Source: Gremmenia infestans (lineage: Eukaryota > Ascomycota > Leotiomycetes > Helotiales > Hamatocanthoscyphaceae). Taken from it: DNA of 64,000 nucleotides. Below, one piece after another: positions 22,806 through 36,110 of the stretch (its first letter is position 1; each line of letters begins with the position of its first letter). The notes beneath the pieces are model-generated. The model was not told where the DNA came from, searched no databases, and saw only the letters and a list, made by a program, of their open reading frames with translations. The position numbers were made by a program, and so were the translations under genes. The stretch lies in contig JAFEVB010000032.1 of NCBI GenBank assembly GCA_032629725.1, positions 1,116,001 through 1,180,000 on the forward strand, written 5' to 3'.

Positions 22806-25800
22806 TGGCTCGGGGCATTTTTCAGTTTTTGTCTCGCTGATGACTGCGAGGAGGCCAACTGCATCTAACTTCTACCCGTTACGGGAGGTTGGGAATTCAA
22901 GAACCATGGTTAGATGGAGGTATTTGTCGAGGATGGAATTGTTTTACTAGAGGTTGAGACTTATGTGCTGGCGTGGGTGGGATTGCGGCTGAGTGTGCAA
23001 CGGAGCATATCTTTTTAGGGATAATAGCCGATGCTTTAGATCGTCTTTATGTACTCTAATAGACATAAAATATGAATATGATATAAAGAAAGTTGATAGG
23101 AAAGTAATCTTTAATAGCAAAGCGTGGAAGTGTGCGGAGGAAATCGTGTCAGATTTTATATACGCTTTGAATAAAGTTATCGAAATTACAATAGTACGAC
23201 TAAGTTAATAAGCGGCGAAATAAATGGAATCTAATAATGATAGATAGTAATATAATATGTACTTTTGACTTGTTGTATCCTTTTAATCAAAAAGTCAAAA
23301 AGGGGTAAGATATTCGCGGATTATAGTTATACTTTCCTATTTGCAATAAGCAAAGCTATAAAGCAGTAGAGCATGGACTTTACTAAATATCTACTAATAA
23401 GTAAGTTTATAAAAAGATGTGTTTGTTGAAGTTCTTAATATACTAAAGCAGAAAACATCTAGTAAAGCGAAATTATAACCTGAGGGTCAAAAGCAGAATG
23501 TAGAGTACTGAAATTTCTCTTGACTAATGCTACTTAAGAGCTTAATGATGCATGCTGACTAAAGAAGACCTTTTAGTGCAATAGTAGAGAGTTTAACAGT
23601 ATTAAAGGAATTAACAGCAAGAGCTGTCTAGCATTGGAGATAGTGAAAGCTGTAAATGAAAGGAAAAATGTGATCAAACTTACAAGCTTGAACCTGCGAA
23701 CATCGCTGAGTAATGGTTCTACTATGCGAACTACGAACAAGAATTCCAGAGACTTGCATGGCTTCAAGTTCCTCTTCCGCTGTTATAAAATCCATATCTT
23801 GAGTATATATATTAGATTTGCGACTCCCTACCTACGTACTTTCCACTAATAAATGCATCGTGACTCGTGACTCCACGATGCGTAATTCTCAGGTAAGGAA
23901 GGACAGGACTAAAGAAGGGGAATGAAATAATGATCATCCTGCAATTCGATAACCTTAAATACCTAGTGTGGACGTGGACTAAGGTGCGAAACTATTGAGA
24001 GCCGGCGCGGAGCCATGGACTTCATCAGCTGAAAAGATGAGATTTGATAGCTGTGGCTGTGAAGGAAGTCTGTGAGAGATCGCGGGGTTCGGACCAATGA
24101 TAGTACGGAGTAGCTGTATGGCTTGACCAATTGATTTGATTTCAAAAGAAGACGAAGAAGAAGAAGAAGAAAGGTTGTTTACCAAAGTATGGTAGAGAGG
24201 AGCGGTGAGACGCGAGGTATTGTATTGTACAAGGCATTGTCTATCACGACGTGGCGATTTTCCAGCTGTGAAGGAATAATGAAGTTGGGAGAGGAGAGGG
24301 AAGAAAAGAATTTCGATGGAATGATGGATAGGATAGGTACCATATTCAGACAGGTATTTCCTTTATTTGCGGGGACGAGAAGGAGAAGAGAAGAAAAAGA
24401 AAAAGAAATATGGGAGAGCAAATCCTGAATCGCCTCATCGTCGTCATTGATCGACCAGCACGGACGGGCACGGGATCCACAACGTGACAACACATCAGCC
24501 AGGTCACTCCACTTCCACTTCCACCTCCACAGTATTATTGCTGCGCTTACTCCGTAGCTGTTCCACAATGGGGACTTTCTCCCGAGGATTAAAGGGCACG
24601 TTACGAGTAATGTTTACCTGTCAAATCGAAACGCAAATCCTCGTCTGGGTACAGGTTTGCAGATGTGGCTCAGCTCAGATCCATGGCAACCTGAACTGAA
24701 GTTAATTTACATGTTCATGTTCAAAGGGTCTAGATCGTGATGGGTGGAGTCACCAGCCACAGCTAGCCGCCTGGATACTTGGAGTAGATCAGCACTTTTA
24801 ACTTTAACTTTAGCTTTAGCCGCTCTGAAAGTCGATGCTAGAAGTCGATATGATTAGGATGAAAGGGAGGTTGGGAAATTAATAATTATGGGCAAACACA
24901 ACTGATCTCAGCTCAACAGGGGACGAGCCAGCTGGAAGCTAGGATTATCCCTGCTCGAGCTTTTCATTGTCTGGGGAACGTGTTCCTGATTTTGGGTGGG
25001 CGCAGAAGATGTGATTGGATGGGTGACTGGTGGGTAGCTGGTGGACCTGAATTATTATGCCATGGTGGCTGCTGATTGGATGGCAGCAGAGATTAGGAGC
25101 TAGTGGGAGCTTGGACGGGAATAACCCCTGAAATGATCTTTGAAGATACAGTAGTACAAGTATTTACCTACGCTACGTCACCACTACAATATGGAAAAAC
25201 CTTGTTTGGCCATCTGTCGGTGTCGTGGTGATGTCAATCTGAATACGTAACATGTCTGATCAATCTATACGGAACATCTACGTACAAGTAGTTTGTTGGC
25301 TACAGTACGATGGGAAGGTTTGGCAATTGGTATTATTTTCTTCTCCTTTCCAACCTCTCCGCGAAAGCTGTGGCTGGGCGTCAAGTTAAAGTAGGAGGCT
25401 ATACTAGAAGCAGTATAGATTGGTAGCATTACATTAGCGAATCTAGACTGAACCTTACCCCGCCCCACCTATAGTACCTGAGGTAACCCTTCCCTTCCCT
25501 GTCAAGCTTCCACATCATCAGCTGTATTGACTGTTGCGGACATGCCGTTGCCCCTGTGGCGCTGGTACTGTAGTTGAAGGTTGGCGGAGTACTTGGTACC
25601 TACTATCCTAAAGGGGCTAGCTAGGTACCCTGGTACCCTGGTACCCAAGGTATGCCAAGGTATTATTTGATACTCGTACTGGTAGTAAATGTCCCGCTTG
25701 AATCATGAGCCGCCTGCGAATCAAGGAAGTGAAATTAGGAGGAGCAGAAGGCAGAAGGCAGGAAAGCAGAAAGCACGAACCAGACAAACAGACCAAGTAG

Positions 25801-26102
25801 TGAATGCGTTGCTCTGCGTTGCCCTGCATGCCGTGTCACCTTTCTCCCCTTCCTCTACCCTTCAAAAGCAGGACTTTCCCGCCTCGCTTCCCACCCACCT
25901 CTTTCCAATTCCAATTTCACACTTCAACTTCCACTCCACTTCACCTACCACAAAACCAAGGATCATTTCCTCCTCTCCCTCCTCTTCCTCTTCCTCCTTC
26001 CATCCTCATCTTCCAGCAAACACCTTGCTTCCGCCTGCTCAACCTTCATCACACCTCAATTAGCCTCAGGAGCATACTTTCCAATCCCCTCAATCAGTCA
26101 CC
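22806..26102. other. 3.3-kb gene-free tract
   Basis: I see no supported gene. About 22,990-23,860 is strongly AT-rich with no long frames and looks like mutated repeat remnants. A GAA repeat lies near 24,150-24,173. A TACCCTGG-type 10-bp tandem lies near 25,625-25,648. TACGGAGTA motifs occur at 24104-24112 and, inverted, at 24548-24556. From about 25,840 the plus strand becomes the pyrimidine-rich promoter and leader of the CFEM gene. Confidence 0.5.
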
Positions 26103-27423
26103 ATGAAGTCCTCCACGATGATCACCGTTGGTGCTTTCGCTGTCTCTGCTCTTGCTCAGGCCCCTGCCGATATCCCAGCATGTGGTGTAAGTAGCTTCCC
26201 TTACCTTTGAGCTCTCGAGAAGATTCATCACCACCTGCAACCACGATCTTGAGCTTCAATGGCTCCATCTACCCCAAAGACGCGTCTCTGAATTGGAGAC
26301 CAATGGCTGATTCCTAGTAGCAAATGTGCATCAACAACCTTTTCAGCATGGCCTCCTCCCTTGGATGCCAGGGCACCGATGCCAGCTGTCTCTGCAGCAA
26401 CCCCAACTTTGGCTATGGTATCCGTGATTGTGCGAATGAGGCATGTGGTGCTGAGGTCGCCTCCAGCGTCGTAGCCTATGGTGGAACCTATTGCTCTTGT
26501 AAGTCAGCTCAGAGTCTTTACATCGAACCAATGCTAATTCCCTGCAAGCTGCTCTGGGCACAGTGTCTGCATCAGGTTCGGGTGTCGCTACTAGCACTAC
26601 TCTTGTGACATCCGTTTCCGTCACGGTCACAGGTACTTCCTCCGCCACAGGAACTTCCTCCGCCATCACCACCTCAGCTCTCGAGTCCGTCATCTCGTCT
26701 GGTGGATCTGCTGTGGGTACTACAACTGTGGGATCAACTACAATCTTTGGTCTTGGAGGAGCTGGAGGTTCTGCAACAGCAACCGGCTCGTCTTCTGCTA
26801 TCACGACCTCGGCAATCGAGTCTACCATTAGCTCAGATGGCAAAGCTGTAGGCACTACCACTGTTGGTTCCACTACCATCTTTGGACTTGGTGGTGCTGG
26901 AGGATCTGGTTCGGCAACTGGTTCATCTTCTGCCATCACCACTTCAGCAATCGAGTCTACTATTAGCTCAGATGGTAAAGCTGTAGGCACTACCACCGTG
27001 GGATCAACCACCATTTTCGGTATTGGAGGAGCTGGAGGATCTGGTTCAGCAACTGGTTCATCTTCTGCCATCACCACTTCAGCAATCGAGTCTACCATTA
27101 GCTCAGATGGCAAAGCTGTAGGCACCACCACCGTTGGTTCCACCACCATCTTTGGACTTGGTGGTGCTGGAGGATCTGCATCATCTGCTGCCTCGACTGC
27201 TTCAGAGGGTGCTAGTTCTGCTGTCTCGAGCGCTTCTGCTGCAGCAAGCTCTGAAGGATCCAAGGCCAGCTCAAAAGTTTCATCTGCAGTTGCAGGCGCC
27301 TCTTCAGAAGCATCCAAGGCATCCAGCGCCGCTTCCAGTGCAACCTCGAAGGCGGCAGGCGCTCAAAAGACCGCGTTCCCGATCCTCGCTGGTGCCGCTG
27401 GTCTCGCGGTTTACCTCTTGTAA
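26103..27423 (+). CDS. Secreted, GPI-type CFEM protein with internal tandem repeats
   Basis: Three exons (26103-26186, 26321-26499, 26564-27423; introns 134 and 64 nt) encode about 373 aa. A signal peptide (MKSSTMITVGAFAVSALAQA) precedes a complete CFEM domain with eight cysteines spread over PACGQMC, LGC, SCLC, RDC, EAC and TYC. The Asp before SCLC (GTDASCLC) matches the haem-iron ligand position of CFEM proteins that bind haem. After the domain come Ser/Thr-rich sequence and four near-identical 45-residue units with the core TTVGSTTIFGLGGAGGSGSA. A Ser/Ala-rich stalk and a C-terminal hydrophobic tail (FPILAGAAGLAVYLL) follow, consistent with GPI anchoring. CFEM proteins act in haem uptake, adhesion or host interaction; which applies here is unknown. 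Confidence 0.9.
26650..27180 (+). repeat. 135-bp coding minisatellite, four copies
   Basis: The anchor GCAATCGAG recurs at 26812, 26947 and 27082, exactly 135 bp apart, with a more diverged first copy beginning at 26650. Units begin at about 26650, 26785, 26920 and 27055. The last three copies are nearly identical at the DNA level, implying recent duplication or gene conversion; the length is a multiple of three so copy changes keep the frame. Confidence 0.9.
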
Positions 27424-30400
27424 AATACTCACGGATGGAAAATATTTTCTCCCTGCGCATAGATCTCCTTCAGCATATCAGGATGGGAAAAGGAAACGAA
27501 AGTGGATATATTAATGGGAAGATGGATGGTATGGTCATGGCAAAATGAATGCGCGTTTGGTTGTCGATACCCTTGCTTTGCCTTTTTCGCTTCTTGCTGA
27601 TATTTGCCTCCTTTGAGGGGTATTACATGTTGCGCTCTCTACATACTTGTCGACGATATGATATCCTGGATTGATGGACGAGAGTGGTGGTGAGACGCAT
27701 ATTAATGAGTGCTATAATGATGGATGGGGACCAGGGAGGTACTGAAGACATGTTGCCGGTTTCGTTTTAACGAATTGGTACGATAATGTAGTTGAACTTG
27801 ACTTATGCCGTTCACGATCAATAAAAATATCATGCAATATGTAAAGCGTTCCATATTACATGGTGATGATTGTTCAAACAAGCAAATGCTAATGCTGTCC
27901 TCCGACGCTTTGGAATGTAAGCTTAAAAGCGGGGCTACCAGGCAACCTTATGCTTTTCGGCAACACGAATGGCTCCATGATGATGTTATTAAATCGTGTC
28001 GTTTCATGAAAGTCCAAAAACTGGGCATCAAAATTGATAATGAATCCAGCAACGCTATACGGAGGAAGAGGTTTGTCACAGCGTTCCGTTCACCGTGAGT
28101 TTCCTTTTCTTTCCACAGACCGCTCGCTGGTATAGATAGTATTCAAGAAGTACTATACTCCGTACATATACATAATCACTTGTACCAGACGAGATGGTAT
28201 GAGACGAGAGTGAGTAGGTCGCTACTTAGGGCGTAGAGTGGAGAAGTATATAGAAAGTGTATATACTAGGAAGAAGGGGTTAGTGGATTAGTGTATATCT
28301 AGGGGAGGTGGGTGAGTGGTTGAGGGGTGTTTAGAGGGGAGAGAGGGGGGGAGATAGCTCTGTGTATAGGTGGGTTTTATGTTATGTATTAATTATTTAT
28401 TTATTTTGTTTAGTTTGGTTTTATGGTAGGTGGTTGTTTTATAAGGCGATTGTTGTATGGAAATTTTGAGGGGGAGAGAGAGAGGGAGAGGGAGAGATAG
28501 AAGTAAGATGGAGGCAAGCATAGTATGCATATATATGCTAATGATAGATAGATAGATATATGGATAGATAGGGAGAGAACTTTTAATTAGAAGGTATAAA
28601 TATAGAAAGGAAGAAGGAAAGGAATAGAAATTTATGATTTATAGTATATGATTTATGCTTTGCTTTGCTTTTCGAGAGATTGATAGTATATTATAGTATG
28701 GTATGATATATAAGAGATGGATGGATGGATGGAGGGTATGATTTATTGATAGGTATGAATGAAGTTTCGTTTCTTGTATATATTAAGTAGACCGATCGTA
28801 AGATAATATATATATATTATAGAGCACTCGGGTACCGCTTCCCTAGGCCCCGAGATCTAGCTATAGACAGATAAATATGCTAGAAGCTTAAGGGTAAAAG
28901 CTGAAGCATGCAATTCCTAATAGCTATTAGTAAGCAAAAATATAATATTTACTAGTTTACTATATTATATAAGTACTTTATATATATCGCGGACTCGGGA
29001 CCTAATGGTAATAAAGTAAAGTATATATCTAGCATATAAGTAAACCTTAAGTTTAATCTAGATTTTTATTTGAAAAAGGGATTGATATACTATCATAAGA
29101 TATTAGTCTCTAATATATGTCGAGCATACAGAATTTATAAGCGATGGACTGACTGGCTATTTAAAGCTGATTCTTTTAGTAAAGAAGATAACTAGGTATA
29201 GTGCTATAAACTAAGCATATTATATTATGTTATATTGCTAGCACTTAAGCTTATGAATAGTTATATGGCATTAATGAACTGGACGCTAGAATATATATAT
29301 ATGAAGATCCATCTTAGCATTATATATTGTACGAGCTAAAGAATTAACCATTGAAGTTTCTAAGCTGGCCACGCAGGTATTAGGAGATCTGAGCTGATAC
29401 TTTATATTCCTGTGCGTAAGAATACCCAAGGCCGCAGGCGAGGCGAGATAAGTAGACGTGCTTGCTTGGTAGAGAGAGCAGCGAAGCGCTAACTTGATGT
29501 AGCATGAGAGAGATATATATATTAGAGCGTACAGATGCATATATAATCTACCCGCTTGAATTTTATTAAACAAATATGGTTAGATCTCTCTTAATCTTGG
29601 AATCTAGGAAGGAAGAAGCACGCTAGATCGAAAAAAAATGTTAAATTGAAGATAAGTAAGAATACAAAACAATGCTAGAATGGGAATTCCGTTTCATTAT
29701 AAAATCTGGCAGGGATATTTCGCTAGAAATTGACCGGAAAATGGAGTCTGCTTCACTTTATATATACTATGTACTAAAACAAGTAGTTGTCACCGCGTGG
29801 GTGCGTACAAAGGAATGGCTTGAACGAATGGTAACGTATTTTTCAAATTACGAAGGATTGGTGGCTTGAGATATCGGGTGATACATGAAGGTTGAAGGAA
29901 GCGGAACGAAATGGAACGAAGGGCTTCTTAATAATGCCGTGTCTGTAGATGGATGGATAGAAGGGAGAGAGCGCGGCGTAATACTAGGGACCTAGGTAGG
30001 TACGTATACAGGCAAGGCTCTTGATACCTAGTCCGGGAAAGAGAAACGGGTCTGATGAGAAGAGAAGGGAAGGGAAGAATAGGTAGCCTGCGTGATTCAC
30101 ACTTGTGCTTTGATTTCACTTTATCGAGACAGGTTAGAGACATGGACTCCCTACCGCCTGATATTGCTTCTCTATCTACCTCGTTTCTATCATAGCTGAT
30201 CATATCTATGCCTCAAGGCTGGCATCATGGCAGTAAAGAGACGACTCGCTGATATATAAGGACATTCGGATAGTAGGTCGGGTCAGCAAGTCGACGAGAA
30301 GAGGTTTCGGGGAAGCGAGTTAAGGGCCCGGAAAGGAAGGGAAATTAGGTAGGGAAGCGATGGAATGGATGCCTGGCTTCCAAGAGCCAATCTGGGCCCA

Positions 30401-33400
30401 TTAAGCCAGCTAATTAGCTGGCTGACCGCACATCCACGTCCGGATATACTCGGCGCTTTCTGCCTTCAGCTTTCGGGTCGGCTGACACTGGATGGCTGGC
30501 TGGTTGGTGGATACGGAGTAAGCTAGCGACAGGAGGTCAAGTGAGGATGGGTAGGGGCTGGGTGTTGGGTGTTGGGTGTTGACGGGAAGGGCTTTGGAGG
30601 GATATGATGGGTTGGTCTTGTGGTTGCATTGATATTGTGATCAAGATTTGATGGTGAGGGAAGGCTCGGGATGGTTTAGAAGAGGATCGGATCGGATAGG
30701 TGTGGGGACTGAGAGCGGGCTTGGGCTTGGGATATTAAAGATATTTTTGGGATAGGAGAGGGAGAGGGAAAGCGAAATGCGGTAGGATGTTTGGGAAAAG
30801 GTTAGTTGGGGAAAGGTAAAGAGAGGATGGGCTCAAGTGATGTTGGATGGAGATGGAGGTCAGGTCGGAACCGAACCGATATTAGAAGGTAGGCTTGGGT
30901 ATAGGAGGGGTAACAGAGGATGCATATTTTAGTTATATTATATACGAGATATGGAGTATTATTAGTTCAATGTGTATATATAAATGTGAAAACATTATAG
31001 CTTGGAAGCTTGCTTGGATTTGGTGCATTTTCACTTTTATATGTATTATATATTAAGCTTGCTGGTTTGAAACACGGATAGGAAGTAAATGGGGAAATAG
31101 GTGGAAAGGGGCAATGGAAATGGAAGTGAAAGTAAATAGCTAGTACTTAATTCCGCTCGGGCAAAGAGGTATAGTCGTATATGTATATACTCGTATAGTA
31201 CTTGCCGATGCTCTAGAAGTGCATAATGCAGATTAAAATCGATAATGCAGACAAGTATGCTAAGTATCTAGAGACGGATACACGTATAATTGACGGTGAT
31301 TTGATAATAGTATATGCACCACTTCGGTCCGTTAAGTTAGTTAACGCTGTAACACCAACATGTTTCATGTCGATACCCGTTACTTGCAGCATCTCTCTTA
31401 TTCAAAAGCAAGGTAGGAAGCACAGATGACGGACGAATACGAGAAACGGTTATGCAGAAGTGAGGTCCAAGATCTTTAGAATGGTGTACGGACGAACACG
31501 AACGAATAGTATGCGTGCAGGTGTGAAAGATATGTAGAATAGTACGGAGTATACTCGTACTACTCTCTCACATCCCTATCCATGTTCCAAGCAACGTTTC
31601 GATCGGGCCGTGAGACATACCTACCTACCGGTACGAAGTACGGTGCATCCGAATCGATGCGGTTTCATATCGGTGGTAGTACAAGGACTGCATTATCTAG
31701 ATACGAGACAGATATTGCATATAAGAGATCTTCCTTGGATTTTCCTGGTTTTAAGGAATGGGGGGAGGGGGAAGGAAGTATGATACGATGGCTTGTGATG
31801 GAGGGTATGATAGGAATACCACAAGATGGATCCTATGGTAGTTAGTCCGGTCCAGTCAAGACATTCCTATATACATCTTTTGGTGGTTTTCCTGATTAAG
31901 CAGAAACTTCTTATTAGCAAGAAATATAATAGCGATGTTTAAGCCTCTATAATTTAGTATCTATAATATACTTAGACTCCAGAGTCCGGATCAGTCCCTT
32001 GTATAGAAAGTCCAGGAAAATACTGATATGAATCTAATTATCAACCTGGATATAGTGCATATATAAATGAACGCGTGGTCCATGCCCTCGGTCCCTGTCC
32101 GGAAGCACTAAGAGTTTCCGAATACTATGCTAGGGGAGCTTCTACCTGTCTTTCTATTTCTATTTCATAATGACGTCATATATCATATTTAATGTCTCAT
32201 AGACCTTATGATCTTTTTATCACGAGCGAGGTACGTAGAAAGAGAGAGTAGAATTTGAAGTGGAATGTAGGAGGTGTGGGTTTCGGTACTATGATAAGCA
32301 AGGTAGAGGCAAGGCTTGAAAATCCGGGGTTCGATAATAGAATACTAGAATATGTACTTGATTGGTGGGGGAGGAGGGGAAGAGGTGGTGGAGCATGTGA
32401 AATGTCTTAGTGAGGACGTACTGAAGATGATGCGTCGTCATAGGTTTTAGTACGTACAGGAAGTATTTGAGTTTTCTTTAATTAATTCATTATTTCTCTG
32501 TTTGCTTCGAAAGATTTAGACTAAGTAACAAGAAAAGAGAGAGTAGGAAAGTCCGATGATAGGATAGGATAAATTCAGGTATAACCTAGGAATAAACTCA
32601 TAGATACCTAGTTTGGTACTTTATATAAAGTTTACAAGTTCAGGTTATGTATATTAGCTCCAATAATCACTTTAGTACTCTAGTTACTATGCGTACTATA
32701 TGTATAGAGTACTTAAACCAAAAGAACAGGGGTCTAGAACTTCCTCTGCCTAAGCAAAAATTAACGACACGTGAAAAAATTCTCGGCAAGGCTCTCCGAC
32801 ATTCCCTAAGTCGTCGTAGTATACTATATGTACGCATAGAGTATCGTACGATGTAACCGCGCGTTAGCATTTTAGCTAGCTAGGGTAGAGCATTAGCTAA
32901 TCATTATCGTATGGAGTAATTTTCGATAGTGCTATAGTACTCTAGTTCTAGTAGAAGGAAGGAAAGGCACTTCGTAACAAGCATGACATGGCATGCATCA
33001 TGACAAAAAGCGGCTCGTCCCGTTCCTGAGTCTGGATCGCATACTGGATCTAGACCCTTCTTATTTCTCTCTTCTCTTCTCTTCTTTTCTTTTCTTTTCG
33101 GCTCGACTCGACTTGACGGATACTCTGTAGTGGAGAGAGAGAAAGAGGGAGAGTGTACGGAGTATGTGGGGTTAAAGTGGTGGTGAAGATGTATGCAAGC
33201 ACAAGTGATGTATAGCACGGGCTGATTTGAGACACGATTTTTGCATCTTACGTATTTACTCATAGCTTAGAAAGGATTGGATACGTGTGGCTTGATGGCT
33301 GGTTTGCATAAGCTGAATGGAGGTATTTTTTGGGTGGTTATTACTTTGATACTGTATCACAGTGCAGATGCGATGCCGTGGGAAGGGGCTCGAATTGGCG

Positions 33401-34785
33401 ATTGAAAAATCCTTTCTTTCCGAAAAGAGGGTTTAGTTTCTGGTCCAATAGTCAGTCGTGGGTTGGTTAGTTTGATTCTTGTACCCGTCCTATTGGTTGG
33501 AAGATTGAAGCGAAAGATACATCGTTTTTGTATTTATTTTCCTTTTACTTGTGTTTATGCGGTGCTGCCCGGGAGCATGAGGGGCGAGGTCTGAGTGGAA
33601 AGATGTGGCATTGTGTGCGCCTTTGGGTGGACGGATCTTTGATCTTTCGAGGACATATCAGCGCGTTGAATGTGACGTATCGTGTGGATAAGTTGAGGCT
33701 ATTCCGGATAATAAGGGTTTTCTACGTAATTTGAAATTGGCGGAGATTATTTGCAGGTGAGAAGGTTTCCTGTACGTATATGCCGCAGCTTGTACTTCTG
33801 ATTAGTTTATGGGACCGTTTTTATGCATGGGTTTGTGTAACTTCAGGCAGTATTTATTATTTACCAGGGGGGGTTTGGTTTCGAGAAGGGTGAACTCGGA
33901 TCGCAGACTGACTCGTCTGTCTATCCTTGCAATACTCGTAAAGTCTCGGGAATCTCAACGTGTAAGCGAGTGACACTTTTAGATTGAGGGCTGTTCTTAT
34001 CTATCAGCACTATGATTCTAAATGTCTCTGATTAATTATAGGGTCTCACTTATTATTCTATTGCCTTGATAAGAACAGAAAGAAGGAAGTCAAAAGGAGG
34101 GAGATGCCGGAGGCGGAGGAACCGGGGTGGCTGTATGTAGCAGGGCTACTTTGAAATGGTATGCAGTAGATGTAGGTAGTGGGAAAGTTGCTGCAAGTGA
34201 AAAGGGATGGATATAAAAGTACATGTGTATCTTGGTATTAGTACGGAGTATAGACATGTAAAGAAGATGCAATGAGTGCATATTGCAGTGCTTCGTACTC
34301 TGTATATTACAGGTCTGCATATACAAATGCAGATACAAACTAATTCATCCTTCTCCTTCTCCGCATTCTTCATGGATGTGAGGTGACTCGTGAGGGTTCA
34401 ACGGCCGATGGAGGGGCAAGAATCGCAAGATTAACGATACCCTGATTATTTTTCGCGGTCGGGAGGGGAGGGGAGTGGAGGGGTAAAGATTTGTTGCGGC
34501 ATAGAGCGGCTAACGTATAATCAAATATTTCTAATATCACTCAGCATCTAAAGGGAGATAGATGTAGTAAGAGATGTAGAGAGTGGACTGGAGTAACTAC
34601 TTTGTTTGTACTGTACTTTGTAGAAACGATTGGGATTTGGTGTAGTGAGGCATTTGATGCACCCCAGACTTTACTACTGATGGTCTACATCTCGACAGCA
34701 GATCGGCGCACATCTTTCCCCTCCTAGGCCTTGCTGACCTCGCCCCTAATACTTGCTACATCATAGCTACCAGGTACATACTGTA

Positions 34786-34827
34786 TACTGTACTGTACTG
34801 TACTGTACTGTACTGTACTGTACTGTA
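34786..34827. repeat. TACTG pentanucleotide microsatellite (8 copies)
   Basis: Eight perfect TACTG units followed by TA. Shorter arrays of the same unit occur at 46339-46353 (as CAGTA, 3 copies) and 50068-50087 (4 copies, running directly into TACGGAGTAC). Confidence 0.95.
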
Positions 34828-35724
34828 GCGAGTACTCCAGCTGTTAGTAGGCCCTAACCACAAAGTACTGTATGTCCACTTCAGACTGCCAAGCGGTATC
34901 TTCGGGCTTTCATCTCACAATCTCCATCACCACTGACGGCTGGTAAAACCTTTTTGCCACCCATGAGATACTTCGAAGTAGCACCTTCACCATCAGGTTG
35001 AGGAGGCGTTAGTGTTGGTGTTGTTCTTGTTGTTGTTGAATTCAGCTTCGGCCCCCGAGGAAATGATTTCTGTTATGGGGCAGATCATGGCCTGATTGGG
35101 GCGGTGATTGGTACGAGAAATGAAGTGTTGAACGGTTCTGGCTTGCACTTGCACTACTACTACTCTCTCATCCGGATGCATCTCCAAGACTTCCTGACTC
35201 CTGAGACGGATCTATGGATGCGATGGCGTGTTTCTTCCATTCCATCTACTCCGTACTGTATGTACAGTACTGAATTAACCTTTTGCTCTGTGCAACCCCT
35301 ACAATCAGTAGATCAGCCAACCGGCTAGAGTAGCAGCAGTACGGAGTATTTCAATGCTGGGCAGTACAGTAGGAGGGAGTAAGGGCAGGCCAAGGATCGA
35401 TCAGTGCAGCTTTTGTGTGGTCTGTTGAGTTCTGCGATTACGCTAAAATAAATTGATACAGTACAGTAGCATCCTCTAACAATCCCTGGATGATGCGCCA
35501 GTACAGTTACAGGTCTAGTGGTAGGTAGGAGTGAGCTTGAGCTCCACCGTCTGGTGCTTCAAGCTTTCAACCACCGAACCAACGTCGCAGTTTCCATGTT
35601 CACCAGTCAGTTCAATCCAGCCAGTCCAGTCCGCCCCTCGAGTCTCGACATCTCTCCCCCTTCCTCCCGCCCAATAATCATACTATAATCCGCCTGCTCC
35701 CATCTCCACTCCACTCCACTCCAA

Positions 35725-35832
35725 CCAGATAGACAGACAGACAGAGAGACACACAGAAGACACACAGAAGACACACAGACCCACACACAGACACCCACAC
35801 ACAGATACACACACACACACACACCCACCAGG
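35725..35832 (+). repeat. CA/GA-rich low-complexity tract upstream of the kinase gene
   Basis: Plus strand consists of repeated ACACACAG, GACAGACAG and AGACACACAG elements. It lies about 280 bp before the kinase start codon, so probably in the promoter or 5' leader. Confidence 0.85.
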
Positions 35833-36110
35833 CTCCACTCGCACCCATACACACACCAACCAACTCCAAGCACGAACCAGCGTCACTCACTCACTACTCA
35901 TTACCTTATTTGACCTCACGCTTTCCTTCCTATTAAAAATATATTCAATAACCCACCAACCTCAACTCCACACTCACAGTCTCCCCAGATGTCGTCTGTT
36001 TGCTAACCACCCCACCTCTTACCACTTGCTATCTATCTCTTACCTGCCACCTTCCCCAAGGACTGGCCCTCTAAACATGTCGACTCCCGCCTCACGGCTG
36101 CACCTCAACA

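Larger units (their letters stand above)
27424..36110. other. 8.7-kb gene desert with microsatellites
   Basis: No supported gene between the CFEM protein and the kinase. The plus strand is strikingly purine-rich at about 28,180-28,780 and 30,500-30,900, with GA and GATA/GATG microsatellites (about 28,465-28,500; 28,543-28,560; 28,716-28,735). Other parts (about 28,800-29,350 and 31,900-32,900) are AT-rich. Pyrimidine strings and a CA/GA tract at about 35,725-35,832 precede the kinase gene. TACGGAGTA or its complement occurs seven times. Short frames under 100 codons are common but none has recognisable features. Confidence 0.55.

Noticed and set aside
24179..24568. 129-codon minus-strand frame in the gene-free tract
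   Set aside because: Low-complexity (Trp/Lys and Ser/Leu strings from GAA and CCACTT repeats), no intron or domain signal.
26343..27317. 324-codon open frame antisense to the CFEM gene
   Set aside because: It is a by-product of the Ser/Thr/Gly-rich tandem repeats read backwards (Ala/Glu/Val/Pro-rich repeats). The sense strand has signal peptide, CFEM cysteines, introns and GPI tail.
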